Positions 1-9,213 are shown, counted from the stretch's first letter. The stretch: 64,000 nucleotides of DNA from Microbispora rosea subsp. aerata (GCF_014647835.1 NZ_BMPY01000004.1:62001-126000); one strand, 5' to 3'. Notes: generated by a model from the sequence alone, not told the origin. A program made the numbers and translations.

Positions 1-53
1 TTCTTGTCACCGACACGATCAGTGATCGCGTCGACGAGTTCTTTCTTGTTCAT
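1..53 (-). CDS. hup: DNA-binding protein HU, 5' end only
   Basis: The window cuts this gene after its first 17 codons. The visible N-terminus (MNKKELVDAITDRVGDK) is the first helix of the HU/IHF family, small basic dimeric proteins that bend and compact DNA. The ATG has a strong purine-rich ribosome site (GGGGGAGG) about 8 bases upstream. HU close to leuD is, from memory, the usual actinobacterial order. Whether this paralogue has the lysine-rich tail seen in some actinobacterial HU proteins cannot be told from the fragment. Confidence 0.9.
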   Translation of the reverse strand, partial: MNKKELVDAITDRVGDK

Positions 54-106
54 TTCGGTTTCCTCCCCCTTACGCGCTTGAAATTAGGGGACGAGGTCGC
101 GGGACT

Positions 107-367
107 TCAATCACCGGGGGGCATGTTTCGCCTGCTCGGCGTGTCGAATGTGCCGTCCAGATAGGCGATGAAGGCGTCCAGCCGGGCGGCCGCATGGGCT
201 ATGTCCCGCTTTGCCACGTCACAGATAGCAAGCAGCCGTCGCGCCAGGCGGGCCTGCTCCTCCTGTGGTAAGGCTAACGCCCTGACGCGGCGATGCGCAT
301 CACGCAGTCGCCGCGCCAGCAGCTCGTCATCGGTCTGAGGTGCGTTCAGACGGTCGTCGGCAGCCAT
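107..367 (-). CDS. small conserved-type hypothetical protein
   Basis: An 86-residue, Arg/Ala-rich, probably all-helical protein with no motif that I recognise. Its ATG lies inside the last codons of leuD (22-base overlap), so it is probably translated by coupling to leuD and belongs to the leuCD transcript. It ends about 50 bases before the hup start region. Composition suggests a soluble coiled or helical-bundle protein. The position between leuD and hup does not by itself give a function. Confidence 0.6.
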   Translation of the reverse strand: MAADDRLNAPQTDDELLARRLRDAHRRVRALALPQEEQARLARRLLAICDVAKRDIAHAAARLDAFIAYLDGTFDTPSRRNMPPGD

Positions 368-933
368 GGCTGCCGCCCATTCTCGTACTCCTCGATGGCG
401 TCCGCGTGACGCAGGGTCAGGCCGATGTCGTCGAGGCCCTCCATCAGCCGCCAGCGGGTGTAGTCGTCGATCTCGAACGGGACGACCAGGTCGCCCTGGC
501 GCACCTGCCGCTCGACGAGGTCGACGGTGATCTCCGTCTTCGGGTCGGCCTCGGCCGCGGCCTGCAGGCGCTCGACGACGTCCTCGGGCAGGACGACCGG
601 CAGCAGGCCCATCTTCGTGGAGTTGTTGCGGAAGATGTCGCCGAACCGCGAGGAGATCACGACGCGGAAGCCGTACTGCTGCAGGGCCCAGACGGCGTGC
701 TCCCGGGAGGAGCCGGTGCCGAAGTCCGGCCCGGACACCAGGATCGACGCCCCCTCGTACGCGGGGTCGTTCAGCACGAACGACGGGTCCTCGCGCCAGG
801 CGGCGAACAGGCCCTTCTCGAAGCCGGTGCGGCTGACCTGCTTCAGCCAGACCGCCGGGATGATCTGGTCGGTGTCCACGTTGCTGCGGCGCAGCGGCAC
901 CGCGCGGCCGGTGTGTGTGGTGAACGCTTCCAT
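346..933 (-). CDS. leuD: 3-isopropylmalate dehydratase small subunit
   Basis: This 195-residue swivel-domain subunit of isopropylmalate isomerase pairs with LeuC to convert 2- to 3-isopropylmalate in leucine synthesis. It carries the family's N-terminal NVDTDQIIP and the GSSREHA substrate-loop signature near residues 72–78. Its start (ATG) is 29 bases after the leuC stop, so leuC-leuD form one operon. Length is normal for the family. The reading frame is open further upstream, but the leuC end and the conserved N-terminus fix the start. Confidence 0.95.
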   Translation of the reverse strand: MEAFTTHTGRAVPLRRSNVDTDQIIPAVWLKQVSRTGFEKGLFAAWREDPSFVLNDPAYEGASILVSGPDFGTGSSREHAVWALQQYGFRVVISSRFGDIFRNNSTKMGLLPVVLPEDVVERLQAAAEADPKTEITVDLVERQVRQGDLVVPFEIDDYTRWRLMEGLDDIGLTLRHADAIEEYENGRQPWLPTTV

Positions 934-962
934 GATGGTCTCTTCCTGAGGACGTGGACGGA

Positions 963-2348
963 CTAGAGGTCGGCGGGGGCGGTCAGCCGGCCGGTCACCG
1001 CGGTCGCGGCGGCCACCTGCGGCGACACGAGGTGGGTGCGCCCGCCCTTGCCCTGGCGGCCCTCGAAGTTGCGGTTGGAGGTGGAGGCGCTGCGCTCGCC
1101 CGGCTTCAGGGTGTCGGGGTTCATGCCCAGGCACATCGAGCAGCCGGCCTCGCGCCACTCGGCCCCGGCCGCCTTGAAGATCTCGTGCAGGCCCTCCTCC
1201 TCGGCCGCCTTCTTGACCCCCATCGAGCCGGGGACGATCAGCGTACGGGTGACGACCTTGCGGCCGCGCAGGATCTCGGCGGCGGCGCGCAGGTCCTCGA
1301 TGCGGCCGTTGGTGCAGGAGCCGACGAAGACGGTGTCCACCTCGATGTCACGCAGCGGCGTGCCCGCGGTCAGGCCCATGTACTCCAGCGCCCGCTCGGC
1401 GGCGGCCCGCTCGACCGGGTCGGAGAACTGCTCGGGCGACGGCACGACGGAGCCGAGCGGGGCGCCCTGGCCCGGGTTGGTCCCCCAGGTCACGAACGGC
1501 GTGAGGGTGGAGGCGTCGATCTCCACGACCTTGTCGAACTCGGCGTCGTCGTCGGTGCGCAGCGTCTTCCAGTAGGCGACGGCCTGGTCCCACGCCTCGC
1601 CCTTGGGCGCGTGCGGACGGCCGCGCAGATACTCGAACGTGGTCTCGTCGGGGGCGATCATGCCCGCCCGCGCGCCGGCCTCGATCGACATGTTGCAGAC
1701 GGTCATGCGGCCCTCCATGGAGAGCTTGCGCACGGCCTCGCCGCGATACTCGACGATGTGGCCCTGGCCGCCGCCGGTGCCGATCTTCGCGATGATCGCG
1801 AGGATCAGGTCCTTGGCGGTCACGCCGACCGGCAGCTCGCCCTTGACCTCGATGGCCATCGTCTTGGGCCGGTAGGCGGGCAGCGTCTGGGTGGCGAGCA
1901 CGTGCTCGACCTCGGAGGTCCCGATGCCGAACGCGATGGCGCCGAACGCCCCGTGGGTCGAGGTGTGCGAGTCGCCGCAGACGATCGTCATGCCGGGCTG
2001 GGTGAGCCCGAACTGCGGGCCGATGATGTGCACCACGCCCTGGCCGGCGTCGCCCATCGGGTGCAGGCGGATGCCGAACTCCGCGGCGTTCTTGCGCAGC
2101 GTCTCGACCTGGGTGCGGGACACCGGGTCGGAGATCGGCCCGAGCACGGTCGGGACGTTGTGGTCCTCGGTGGCGATCGTGAGCTCGGGGCGGCGCACGG
2201 TGCGGCCGGCCATGCGCAGGCCGTCGAACGCCTGCGGGCTGGTCACCTCGTGAATGAGGTGAAGGTCGATGTAGAGCAGGTCGGGCTCGCCTTCGGCACG
2301 GCGTACGACGTGCTGCTCCCAGACCTTCTCAGCCAGTGTGCGACCCAT
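963..2348 (-). CDS. leuC: 3-isopropylmalate dehydratase large subunit
   Basis: A 461-residue aconitase-family protein forming the [4Fe-4S] half of isopropylmalate isomerase. The three cluster cysteines are visible: C345 in GSCTNGR, and C403 and C406 in [15 protein letters not shown] and GDSHT motifs of the family are present. The ATG is preceded by GAGGAGG at good spacing. It is transcribed divergently from the IclR regulator ndgR, and the 138-base gap between them holds two long similar repeats with TCTC/GAGA palindromes, so regulation by that protein is likely. Confidence 0.96.
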   Translation of the reverse strand: MGRTLAEKVWEQHVVRRAEGEPDLLYIDLHLIHEVTSPQAFDGLRMAGRTVRRPELTIATEDHNVPTVLGPISDPVSRTQVETLRKNAAEFGIRLHPMGDAGQGVVHIIGPQFGLTQPGMTIVCGDSHTSTHGAFGAIAFGIGTSEVEHVLATQTLPAYRPKTMAIEVKGELPVGVTAKDLILAIIAKIGTGGGQGHIVEYRGEAVRKLSMEGRMTVCNMSIEAGARAGMIAPDETTFEYLRGRPHAPKGEAWDQAVAYWKTLRTDDDAEFDKVVEIDASTLTPFVTWGTNPGQGAPLGSVVPSPEQFSDPVERAAAERALEYMGLTAGTPLRDIEVDTVFVGSCTNGRIEDLRAAAEILRGRKVVTRTLIVPGSMGVKKAAEEEGLHEIFKAAGAEWREAGCSMCLGMNPDTLKPGERSASTSNRNFEGRQGKGGRTHLVSPQVAAATAVTGRLTAPADL

Positions 2349-2388
2349 GGTTGTGACGCCTCCTCGCGTTCAGACCCCCGGTCGTGTC

Positions 2389-2493
2389 TCTCATGATGAG
2401 ACGGAAATATCGGGATATGGACACTCTATCTGCTGGTTCCCAACATTGCGTTTGCATCTCGTATGGCGAGACGGCAGTATCGGGGTATGGACA
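2389..2493. promoter_or_regulatory. leuC–ndgR divergent control region with two repeated operator-like elements
   Basis: Two imperfect direct repeats of about 35 bases (2389–2423 and 2457–2493) each hold a TCTC/GAGA palindrome followed by a similar tail ending in TATGGACA. The palindromes are TCTCATGATGAGA (2389–2401) and TCTCGTATGGCGAGA (2457–2471). The second copy runs into the ndgR start codon, so it can act in autoregulation, and the first faces leuC. NdgR-type IclR proteins are known to control leuCD in Streptomyces and LtbR does so in Corynebacterium. That these particular sites bind the protein is inference. Confidence 0.6.
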
Positions 2494-3203
2494 ACTCTAG
2501 CGGGGTCGGAGTACTCGATAAGGCGGTTCTCGTACTCAACGCCCTGGAGGCGGGCCCCGCTTCCCTGGCGCAGCTCGTCCAGGCCACCGGCCTGGCCCGG
2601 CCGACGGCCCATCGGCTGGCCGTCGCGCTTGAGCACCACCGCATCGTCTCTCGCGACACGCAGGGCCGGTTCATCCTCGGGCCCCGCCTGTCGGAACTGT
2701 CCACGGCGGCGGGCGAGGACCGGCTGCTGGCCGTCGCCGGCCCGGTGCTGACCCAGCTTCGGGACCTCACCGGGGAGAGTGCACAACTTTACCGGCGGCA
2801 GGGCGACGAGCGGGTCTGCGTGGCCGCCGCCGAGCGTGCCAGCGGCCTGCGCGACACCGTGCCGGTCGGATCCGCGCTGCCCATGACCGCGGGGTCCGCC
2901 GCGCAGGTCCTGCTCGCCTGGGAGGAGCCCGACCGGCTGCACCGCGGCCTGCGGGGCGCCAAGTTCACCGCCGCCACGCTCGCGAGCGTACGCAGGAGGG
3001 GCTGGGCCCACAGCGTGGGTGAGCGCGAGCAGGGCGTGGCGAGCGTCTCCGCGCCCATCCGCGGCGCCGGCGGCAAGGTGATCGCGGCGGTGTCCGTGTC
3101 CGGTCCCATCGAGCGGCTGACCCGTACGCCGGGCCGGATGCACGCCGCGCCCGTCGTCGCGGCCGCCGAGCGGATAACCGAGGCGATGCGGCGGGCGAAC
3201 TGA
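2487..3203 (+). CDS. ndgR: IclR-family regulator of amino-acid biosynthesis (NdgR/LtbR type)
   Basis: A 238-residue regulator with an N-terminal winged helix (about residues 5–65, SLAQLVQATGLARPTAHRL recognition region) and a C-terminal IclR effector domain. The N-terminus MDNSSGVGVLDKA closely resembles Streptomyces NdgR as I remember it, and the divergent leuCD neighbour is the same. I chose the ATG at 2487 over an in-frame ATG 24 bases upstream because it gives that N-terminus. The start lies within an operator-like repeat, suggesting autoregulation. Family members control branched-chain amino acid and other amino-acid genes. Confidence 0.88.
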   Translation: MDNSSGVGVLDKAVLVLNALEAGPASLAQLVQATGLARPTAHRLAVALEHHRIVSRDTQGRFILGPRLSELSTAAGEDRLLAVAGPVLTQLRDLTGESAQLYRRQGDERVCVAAAERASGLRDTVPVGSALPMTAGSAAQVLLAWEEPDRLHRGLRGAKFTAATLASVRRRGWAHSVGEREQGVASVSAPIRGAGGKVIAAVSVSGPIERLTRTPGRMHAAPVVAAAERITEAMRRAN

Positions 3204-3293
3204 CCGACGCACTGCCCCCGCCGGCCGCCCCGCCCGCCCCGGACACCGCTCCTTCCGGGCAAATCCCTGCGGTCGCGGCACTAGGCTGGCGGG

Positions 3294-4997
3294 GTGACAG
3301 ACCGCATCGAGGCAGCCGCCGCTGAGCTGCGTCCCCTGCTCCAAGAATTCATCCTCTGGGCGCCGGACAACGCACCCGGCAGCGACCCCGATCTCGTGGG
3401 CCCCGTCGCCCTGTGGCACCGGCTGATCGCCCGCGACGACGTCGGGCTGTGGAAGCGCGGCGACCTGCGCACGGTCCTGCTCGAACGCATGCCCCAGGTG
3501 GTCGAGGACCCCGAGGCCGCCGCGGACGGCATGATCCCGGCCGTCCGGGCGTACCTGACGTTCCTGTCGGACACCGGACGGCTCTCGCCCGGCTCGGCGC
3601 CCCTGAAGACCCTGCTCGCGGAGCTGGACGAGGTCGAGGACGACTTCGTGGACGCGATGGAGGACACCATCGCCGAGCGCGACTGGGACGAGGAGGAGGA
3701 CGAGCTCGACGAGGACGAGGCCGACGAGGGCCTCGGCGACTTCGAGCCGTTCGCCGAGGAGATCGGCGCCCTGCCCACGGTCCGGCTGCGTCCCGACGCC
3801 GAGCTGGCCGAGGCGGCCCGCCGGGTCACGCTGATCGCGCAGGCCCGCGACCTGGCGCTGTGGGTCGGCACCGGCCGCAAGGTGGGCGAGGAGACCCTGC
3901 TCACCGAGTCGGAGGTGGAGGAGGCCGTACGCACGCTCGGCCTGCCCGACGCGCGCAACATCTGGAACCTGTGGAACCTCGCGATCGACCTGGAGTTCCT
4001 CGCCCCAGACGGCGACGACACGGTCAGCGTGGACTCCGACACCGCCGCCTGGCCGTTCGAGGACGACGACGACGTCCTGGACGCCTGGATGCTCGGCCTG
4101 CACTCGCTGGACTACGGCGACCCCGAGCTGGACGACGACGACCTCACGCTGGCCCTGTCCGGCCTGACCCGCGCGCTGCTGATTCGCCTGCTGCTGGCAG
4201 GCGGCACGCGGCGGCTGCCGGAGCTGCGCGAGGAGCTGGCCGAGGCCGCGGCTGACTACGACGACCTGGGCGCCGACGCCTGGGCCGCGGCCGGCGACCC
4301 GCTCGCCTCCGTGCTCACCTGGCTGACCGGCTACGGCATGGTCACCGTCGAGGGCGACGCGGTGACGTTGACGCCGCTCGGCACGGAGGGCCTCGTCCAC
4401 CTGCTGGACGACGAGGACATCGAGATCGACGCCCGGCCCGCGATCGACGCCATGACCGCGCTCGACCTGCTGTCGTTCAGCGCCGACATGTCCGAGGAGG
4501 AGGCCGACGCGGAGTTCGCCGCCTGGCTCGCGCTGCGCGACCCGGCGCGCGCCGCCGGCGAGCTGCTCCGGGCCGCCGCCGAGGAGGAGTCGGACGCCCT
4601 CGTACGGGTCCAGGCGGCCAGCCTGGTGGGCTCGCTCGGCGAGGCGGCCGTCCCGGCCTGGCAGGAGGCGCTCAAGGAGCCCTCGCTGCGGCCGTACGCC
4701 GCGACCCACCTGACCCAGATGGACGTCGAGGGCGCCCCGGAGCCGACCCAGGCGGACACCCACTGGCTGATCCTCGACATGTGGACGATCTCCGCCGGGC
4801 TCGGCAGGCCGGAGTTCGTCTCCAGCCTGCACGACATCGGGCCTGCGCAGACGCTCATCGGGCTGCTGGACGTGATCTGGAAGGTCCGCCACCCTCACCT
4901 GGAGGAGCTGCTCGACCTCATCGGCGAGACCCATCCGGACAAGCAGGTGGTCAAGGCCGCCAAGCGGGCGCTGTTCAAGGCGCGGTCGGGAAGATAG
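3294..4997 (+). CDS. large acidic protein of unknown function
   Basis: A 567-residue soluble protein with no signal peptide. It starts at GTG with a TAGGCT-like -10 box a few bases upstream, so it may be leaderless. It is very acidic, with Asp/Glu runs around residues 120–145 and 255–285. The last 170 residues look helical and may be HEAT-like (LVRVQAASLVGSLGEAAVPAW). I do not recognise a catalytic motif. It ends in a 23-base tail-to-tail overlap with the thioesterase gene. Confidence 0.75.
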   Translation: MTDRIEAAAAELRPLLQEFILWAPDNAPGSDPDLVGPVALWHRLIARDDVGLWKRGDLRTVLLERMPQVVEDPEAAADGMIPAVRAYLTFLSDTGRLSPGSAPLKTLLAELDEVEDDFVDAMEDTIAERDWDEEEDELDEDEADEGLGDFEPFAEEIGALPTVRLRPDAELAEAARRVTLIAQARDLALWVGTGRKVGEETLLTESEVEEAVRTLGLPDARNIWNLWNLAIDLEFLAPDGDDTVSVDSDTAAWPFEDDDDVLDAWMLGLHSLDYGDPELDDDDLTLALSGLTRALLIRLLLAGGTRRLPELREELAEAAADYDDLGADAWAAAGDPLASVLTWLTGYGMVTVEGDAVTLTPLGTEGLVHLLDDEDIEIDARPAIDAMTALDLLSFSADMSEEEADAEFAAWLALRDPARAAGELLRAAAEEESDALVRVQAASLVGSLGEAAVPAWQEALKEPSLRPYAATHLTQMDVEGAPEPTQADTHWLILDMWTISAGLGRPEFVSSLHDIGPAQTLIGLLDVIWKVRHPHLEELLDLIGETHPDKQVVKAAKRALFKARSGR

Positions 4998-5469
4998 CGC
5001 AGGTCGTGGTGCCGTGGGCGTACAGCTTGCCGTCGCTCACGGACGTCAGCCTCGCTTCGGCCGTCGCGACCGTCCTGCCGACGTGCAGGGCGGTCGCCTC
5101 GCATCTCAGGGTGCCCGTGTGCGCGAAGGCGGGGCGCACCATGTGGACGTTGAGCTGGGTGGTGGTGTAGCCCCGGCCGGCCGGCAGGCGGCTCATGACC
5201 GCGCAGCCGAGCGCCGAGTCGAGCAGCGTGGCGAAGTAGCCGCCGTGGATGGAGCCCAGCGGGTTGTACTGATGCTCGCCTGTCTCCCCCTCGAAGACCG
5301 CGACGCCCGGCTCCACGTGGACCATGGTGAACCCGAGCGTGCCGGCGATCGGGGGCGCCGGGAACTCCCCGGCGAGCAACGCCCGCAGGAAGTCGAGCCC
5401 GCTCATGTCGGCCGGAGGCGTGGTCGCCGTCGCCCAGGTGTGCGTACGCGTGTTCACTGTCGTCGTCAT
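4975..5469 (-). CDS. PaaI-type hotdog-fold thioesterase
   Basis: A 164-residue protein of the hotdog acyl-CoA thioesterase family. The family signature is clear: NPLGSIHGGYFATLLDSALG (about residues 69–88), where the HGG loop and following helix form the CoA-binding and catalytic region. It probably hydrolyses an aromatic or short acyl-CoA, but the substrate is unknown. The start ATG gives the MTTTV N-terminus. The 3' end overlaps the preceding convergent gene by 23 bases. Confidence 0.85.
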   Translation of the reverse strand: MTTTVNTRTHTWATATTPPADMSGLDFLRALLAGEFPAPPIAGTLGFTMVHVEPGVAVFEGETGEHQYNPLGSIHGGYFATLLDSALGCAVMSRLPAGRGYTTTQLNVHMVRPAFAHTGTLRCEATALHVGRTVATAEARLTSVSDGKLYAHGTTTCAIFPTAP

Positions 5470-5570
5470 GAGTCTAACTTTGGAACTCAGGGCCCCCGGA
5501 ACGCAAATCGCCCACATCCTCGCCCGGGAAAGCGTGCTCGTCGTCTCCCGGCGCTTGCGGCCCGGCGCCG

Positions 5571-6005
5571 CTAACCCGGCGGCGGGTAGAGCCCGAGCTG
5601 CGCGAGCAGCTCCAGCTGGTCGTAGTAGCCCTGAAAGCTGACCACGAGCCCGTCCTCGACCGTGACGATCTCGCAGACGCGCAGATGGACGCGCCGCCCC
5701 GTCGCCTCGATTTCGTCGCCGGTGGGCAGCAGCAGCGGCCCCTTGTGCGTGCAGTTCAGCATCACCTCGTTGATCACGCAGTCGCCGACGTCCATCTCGC
5801 GCCAGGTCGAGCGGCGGGAATCCGGGAAGGCGATGAAGAACCTCTCCAGGAAGGACGCGACCTCCATGCGCCCGTCCGCCGTGCCCTCGGGGCCCACGAG
5901 CGCGCACTGCGGATGAAACAACAGCGCCGCGCTTTCGACGTCATGGGCGTCGAAGGCGCGCGCCAGCTTGTTCATGGTCTCCCGTGCCTGTGTCACCTCG
6001 TCCAT
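5571..6005 (-). CDS. SnoaL/NTF2-like protein
   Basis: A 144-residue alpha+beta barrel-type protein (MNKLARAFDAHDVESAALLFHPQCALVGPEG pattern split across the first helices) typical of the SnoaL-like/NTF2 superfamily. Members are polyketide cyclases, isomerases or ligand-binding proteins. Nothing here assigns a substrate. The frame is open 20 codons further upstream, but the ATG at 6005 gives the conserved N-terminal helix. It is followed by the thioesterase gene on the same strand after a 100-base gap, with no clear sign of an operon. Confidence 0.75.
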   Translation of the reverse strand: MDEVTQARETMNKLARAFDAHDVESAALLFHPQCALVGPEGTADGRMEVASFLERFFIAFPDSRRSTWREMDVGDCVINEVMLNCTHKGPLLLPTGDEIEATGRRVHLRVCEIVTVEDGLVVSFQGYYDQLELLAQLGLYPPPG

Positions 6006-6115
6006 CACCCCCGCCCGGTCACTTTCCAGCCTAGGCGGCGAAACGGGAGGGTCCCCGGCGGCCATATGGGGCGAGAGCCTGCGGGCCGTGAGCGGGGTGC
6101 GGCGTCCGTAACGGC

Positions 6116-6149
6116 GAGAACCCCCGGCACAGGTGTGCCGAGGGTTCTC
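6116..6149 (-). terminator. intrinsic terminator-like hairpin after the tRNA cluster
   Basis: An inverted repeat GAGAACCC…GGGTTCTC with an inner GGCAC/GTGCC stem lies 8 bases beyond the 3' end of the last tRNA gene, in the tRNA direction of transcription. There is no long U-tract, as is common in actinomycetes. Confidence 0.6.
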
Positions 6150-6156
6150 GGTGATG

Positions 6157-6229
6157 TAGCCCCGACCGGATTCGAACCGGCGCTACCGCCTTGAGAGGGC
6201 GGCGTCCTAGGCCACTAGACGACGGAGCC
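6157..6229 (-). tRNA. tRNA-Glu (CTC)
   Basis: A 73-base cloverleaf. The anticodon loop CTCTCAA between CCGCC and GGCGG stems gives anticodon CTC. The T loop reads TTCGAAT. The acceptor stem pairs over seven positions with a G·U at 1–72 and A as discriminator base, and no encoded CCA. It is almost identical to the neighbouring tRNA-Glu. Confidence 0.95.
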
Positions 6230-6241
6230 GAGTGCAGTGAG

Positions 6242-6314
6242 TAGTCCCGAGCGGATTCGAACCGCCGTTACCGCCTTGAGAGGGCGGCGTCCTAGGCCAC
6301 TAGACGACGGGACC
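6242..6314 (-). tRNA. tRNA-Glu (CTC), second copy
   Basis: A 73-base cloverleaf with the same D arm and anticodon arm as the copy at 6157–6229 (anticodon CTC). It differs in the acceptor and T stems (GGTCCCG/CGGGACT and GGCGG/CCGCT). Both copies lie downstream of tRNA-Gln in one apparent transcript, 12 bases apart. Confidence 0.95.
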
Positions 6315-6358
6315 TTGCACTGCGCTGCTTCCAGCGGAATCCCTTTGGGGGGATCCAG

Positions 6359-6430
6359 CTGGGGTACCAGGACTCGAACCTAGACTAACGGAGCCAGAAT
6401 CCGTCGGGCTGCCAATTACCCCATACCCCA
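6359..6430 (-). tRNA. tRNA-Gln (CTG)
   Basis: A 72-base cloverleaf starting TGGGGTA and ending TACCCCAG, with anticodon loop TTCTGGC (anticodon CTG) between ACGGA and TCCGT stems. The unusual U1–A72 pair is typical of bacterial tRNA-Gln. It is the first gene of a three-tRNA cluster. gltX lies about 4 kb away, which fits the familiar actinobacterial neighbourhood. Confidence 0.95.
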
Positions 6431-6472
6431 TCTGCTCGCGGGTTCCTCGCGGCTCCCGCTTGCGACTCTGGA

Positions 6473-6502
6473 AGGATAGCCCAGCTTCCGGCCCACTACC
6501 AA
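6473..6502 (-). promoter_or_regulatory. probable promoter of the tRNA cluster
   Basis: Reading on the minus strand, TTGGTA is followed after 18 bases by TATCCT, about 42 bases before the tRNA-Gln gene. This resembles a housekeeping sigma-factor promoter. It is judged by eye only. Confidence 0.45.
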
Positions 6503-6677
6503 AACGATTGCCGCGCGCCTCGCGATCTCGTGATCCGGTCCCCCGTGAGCTGGGCCGATCCGCCCGTACGTACGACAGGGTCACCCGTACGGAATGGCCG
6601 GTCTTCCGGGGCGCGGGGCCGGGGCCTCCTGTGCGAGGCTGGGAGAAACGTCAGCACCACGTGAGGAGCCGCCAGCC

Positions 6678-8660
6678 ATGACCTCGGCCGCGAACCCCTT
6701 CCTCAGCCCGAGCACCCTGCCGTACGGGCTGCCTCCCTTCCAGGAGATCAGGGAGGAGCACTACGCGCCGGCGTTCGAGCAGGGCATGGCCGAGCAGCTC
6801 GCGGAGATCGAGGCGATCGCGGAGAACCCGGAGCCTCCGACGTTCGAGAACACGATCGAGGCGCTGGAGAGGTCCGGCGCGCTGCTCGAACGGGTCTCCG
6901 CGGTGTTCTTCAACCAGGCGTCCTCCGACACGACGCCCGGCATCCAGGAGATCCAGAAGGACGTCACGCCGAAGCTCGCCAAGCACGCCGACGCGATCCA
7001 CCTCAACGCGAAGCTGTTCGCGCGCATCCGGGCGGTCGAGGCGGCCGACGAGCAGCAGGAGTGGCTGCTGAAGCGCTACATCACCGACTTCACCCGGGCG
7101 GGCGCCACGCTGGGCCCGCAGGACCAGGCCCGGCTCAGGGAGATCAACGAGCGGCTGTCGGCCCTGGGGACGGCGTTCCAGCAGAACCTGCTCGCCGACA
7201 CCAACGAGCGGGCCGTGGTGGTCGAGGACGCGGCCGAGCTCGACGGGCTGTCGCGGGACGCGATCCAGGCGCTCGCCGACCAGGCCAGGGAGCGCGGGCT
7301 GGAGGGCAAGTATCTGATCTCTTTGGTGCTGCCCACGGGCCAGCCCGCCCTGGCCGAGCTGACCAACAGGTCCCTCCGTGAGCGGATTTACCGGGCCTCG
7401 GTCGGGCGGGGCGCGGCGAACGCCGAGCTGATCAAGGAGATCGCGGTCCTGCGCCGGGAGCGCGCGCGGCTGCTCGGCTACGAGAACCACGCGGAGTACG
7501 TCCTGGCCGACCAGACGGCGGGCTCGACGCGGGCGGTCACCGAGATGCTCGACCGGCTCGTGCCGCCCGCCGTGGCCAACGCCCGCAAGGAGCAGGCGGA
7601 CCTGGAGGAGATCGCCGGCCACCCGATCCAGCCGTGGGACTGGGCGTTCTACTCGGAGAAGGTGCGCAAGGCCCGCTACGACATCGACAGCCGGCGCATG
7701 CGGCCCTACTTCGAGCTGAACACCGTGCTGGAGAAGGGCGTCTTCAACGCGGCGACGCGCCTGTACGGCGTGACCTTCCACGAGCGCCACGACCTGCACG
7801 GCTACCACCCGGAGGTGCGGGTCTTCGAGGTGCGCGACGAGGACGGCTCACCGCTGGGCCTGTTCCTCGGCGACTTCCACACCAGGGCGTCCAAGCGGGG
7901 CGGGGCGTGGATGAACAGCCTGGTGAAGCAGTCGGGCCTGGAGGGCGCCAGGCCGGTGGTGGTCAACAACCTCAACATCGTCAAGGGCGAGCCGACCCTG
8001 ATGACGTTCGACGAGGTCAACACCATGTTCCACGAGTTCGGGCACGCGCTGCACGGGTTGTTCTCCGACGTGCGCTACCCCCGGTTCTCCGGCACGGCGG
8101 TGCCGCGCGACTTCGTCGAGTACCCCTCGCAGGTGAACGAGATGTGGGCGACCCATCCGGAGATCCTGGCCGAGTACGCCAGGCACTACGAGACGGGCGA
8201 GCCGATGCCGCAAGAGCTCGTCGACCGGATGCTGGAGACGCAGAAGTTCAACCAGGGCTTCGCCACGCTGGAATACCTGGCCGCCACCCTGCTCGACTGG
8301 GCCTGGCACACGGCGTACGACGGCGAGGAGGACGTGGAGGAGTTCGAGCGGCGGGCGCTGCGGGAGGCGGGGGTGGACCTGCCCGCCGTGCCGCCGCGTT
8401 ACCGCAGCACCTATTTCGCCCACATCTGGGCGAGCGGCTACAGCGCCGGCTACTACTCCTACATCTGGAGCGAGGTGCTCGACGCCGACACCGTCGAGTG
8501 GTTCAACGAGAACGGCGGGCTGCGCCGGGAGAACGGCGACGTCTTCCGCCGGGCCCTGCTGTCCCGGGGCGGCAGCGTGGACGCGATGACCGCCTTCCGC
8601 GCCTTCCGCGGCCGCGACCCGGAGATCACTCCCCTGCTGGACCGCCGCGGTCTGCTGTGA
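6678..8660 (+). CDS. M3-family zinc oligopeptidase (oligopeptidase A/Dcp type)
   Basis: A 660-residue cytoplasmic metallopeptidase that degrades short peptides. The zinc site HEFGH is at residues 452–456 (H452, E453, H456), followed by the family region around YPSQVNEMWATHPEIL. The N-terminus (NPFLSPSTLPYGLPPF) is characteristic of the PrlC/Dcp branch. I start at the ATG with GAGGAGCC upstream rather than at in-frame codons further 5'. No signal peptide. It ends 3 bases from the convergent padR-type gene. Confidence 0.92.
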   Translation: MTSAANPFLSPSTLPYGLPPFQEIREEHYAPAFEQGMAEQLAEIEAIAENPEPPTFENTIEALERSGALLERVSAVFFNQASSDTTPGIQEIQKDVTPKLAKHADAIHLNAKLFARIRAVEAADEQQEWLLKRYITDFTRAGATLGPQDQARLREINERLSALGTAFQQNLLADTNERAVVVEDAAELDGLSRDAIQALADQARERGLEGKYLISLVLPTGQPALAELTNRSLRERIYRASVGRGAANAELIKEIAVLRRERARLLGYENHAEYVLADQTAGSTRAVTEMLDRLVPPAVANARKEQADLEEIAGHPIQPWDWAFYSEKVRKARYDIDSRRMRPYFELNTVLEKGVFNAATRLYGVTFHERHDLHGYHPEVRVFEVRDEDGSPLGLFLGDFHTRASKRGGAWMNSLVKQSGLEGARPVVVNNLNIVKGEPTLMTFDEVNTMFHEFGHALHGLFSDVRYPRFSGTAVPRDFVEYPSQVNEMWATHPEILAEYARHYETGEPMPQELVDRMLETQKFNQGFATLEYLAATLLDWAWHTAYDGEEDVEEFERRALREAGVDLPAVPPRYRSTYFAHIWASGYSAGYYSYIWSEVLDADTVEWFNENGGLRRENGDVFRRALLSRGGSVDAMTAFRAFRGRDPEITPLLDRRGLL

Positions 8661-8663
8661 CGG

Positions 8664-9203
8664 CTACGACCGGGTGAGCGCGGAGATGGTCTGCTTGAGC
8701 CAGTCCTTCTCCGCGGCGGTCACGGCCCGGGCGACGAGCAACATGCCGCGGCGGAAGGGATCGGCCGTCTCCTCGGCCTTGAGGGGCTTTCCGCCGCGGT
8801 AGAAGAAGCTCGCCGGCGTCTCCAGGAAGTCCAGACGCCGGCGCAGCACCCGCGCCTGGTCCTCCGGGTCGGGCAGCCGGGACAGGAACGCCAGCAGCGT
8901 GAAGAACCTCGACTGGTCGCTGATCTCGACGTCCGACGGCTCGCGCAGCCGCCTGAGCAGCTCCTCCCGCCCCCGTTCGGTGATGGAGAGCACCTGACGC
9001 CGGGCGGCGCCCGAGCCCTCCTCCTCGTGCCGTTCCAGGAGCCCGGCGGCCTCCAGCCGGGCGATGGCCGGATAGAGCGCGCCGTCGCTGACCGGCCGGA
9101 CGTGCCCGCTCAGCCCGGCGATCCGCTGCTTGAGCTCATATCCGTGCATGGGCTCCTCGTCGAGGAAGCCGAGGATCGTCAACGCCAGGTCACCGCTTGC
9201 CAC
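8664..9203 (-). CDS. PadR-family transcriptional regulator
   Basis: A 179-residue regulator with the PadR winged helix (LTILGFLDEEPMHGYELKQRI, then DGALYPAIARLEAAGLL, about residues 7–58) and a C-terminal helical dimerisation domain of the Vir/AphA type. GTG start. It is divergent from a MATE transporter and shares a 55-base intergenic region containing a TATCG-N13-CGATA inverted repeat. It most likely represses the transporter and itself, with release by a substrate of the pump, as in other PadR–efflux pairs. The inducer is unknown. Confidence 0.9.
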   Translation of the reverse strand: MASGDLALTILGFLDEEPMHGYELKQRIAGLSGHVRPVSDGALYPAIARLEAAGLLERHEEEGSGAARRQVLSITERGREELLRRLREPSDVEISDQSRFFTLLAFLSRLPDPEDQARVLRRRLDFLETPASFFYRGGKPLKAEETADPFRRGMLLVARAVTAAEKDWLKQTISALTRS

Positions 9204-9213
9204 GGCGGCATCG

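Noticed and set aside
954-2396. Long plus-strand ORF opposite leuC
   Set aside because: It is the antisense shadow of leuC. High GC leaves antisense frames open. leuC has clear cluster cysteines and a ribosome site.
2349-2486. A peptide attenuator upstream of leuC
   Set aside because: No short frame rich in Leu codons and no terminator with U-tract was found. The control region holds operator-like repeats instead.
2391-4934. Long minus-strand ORF of 847 codons
   Set aside because: It is antisense to ndgR and to the acidic protein, is Arg/Gly/Val-biased in composition, and has no domain.
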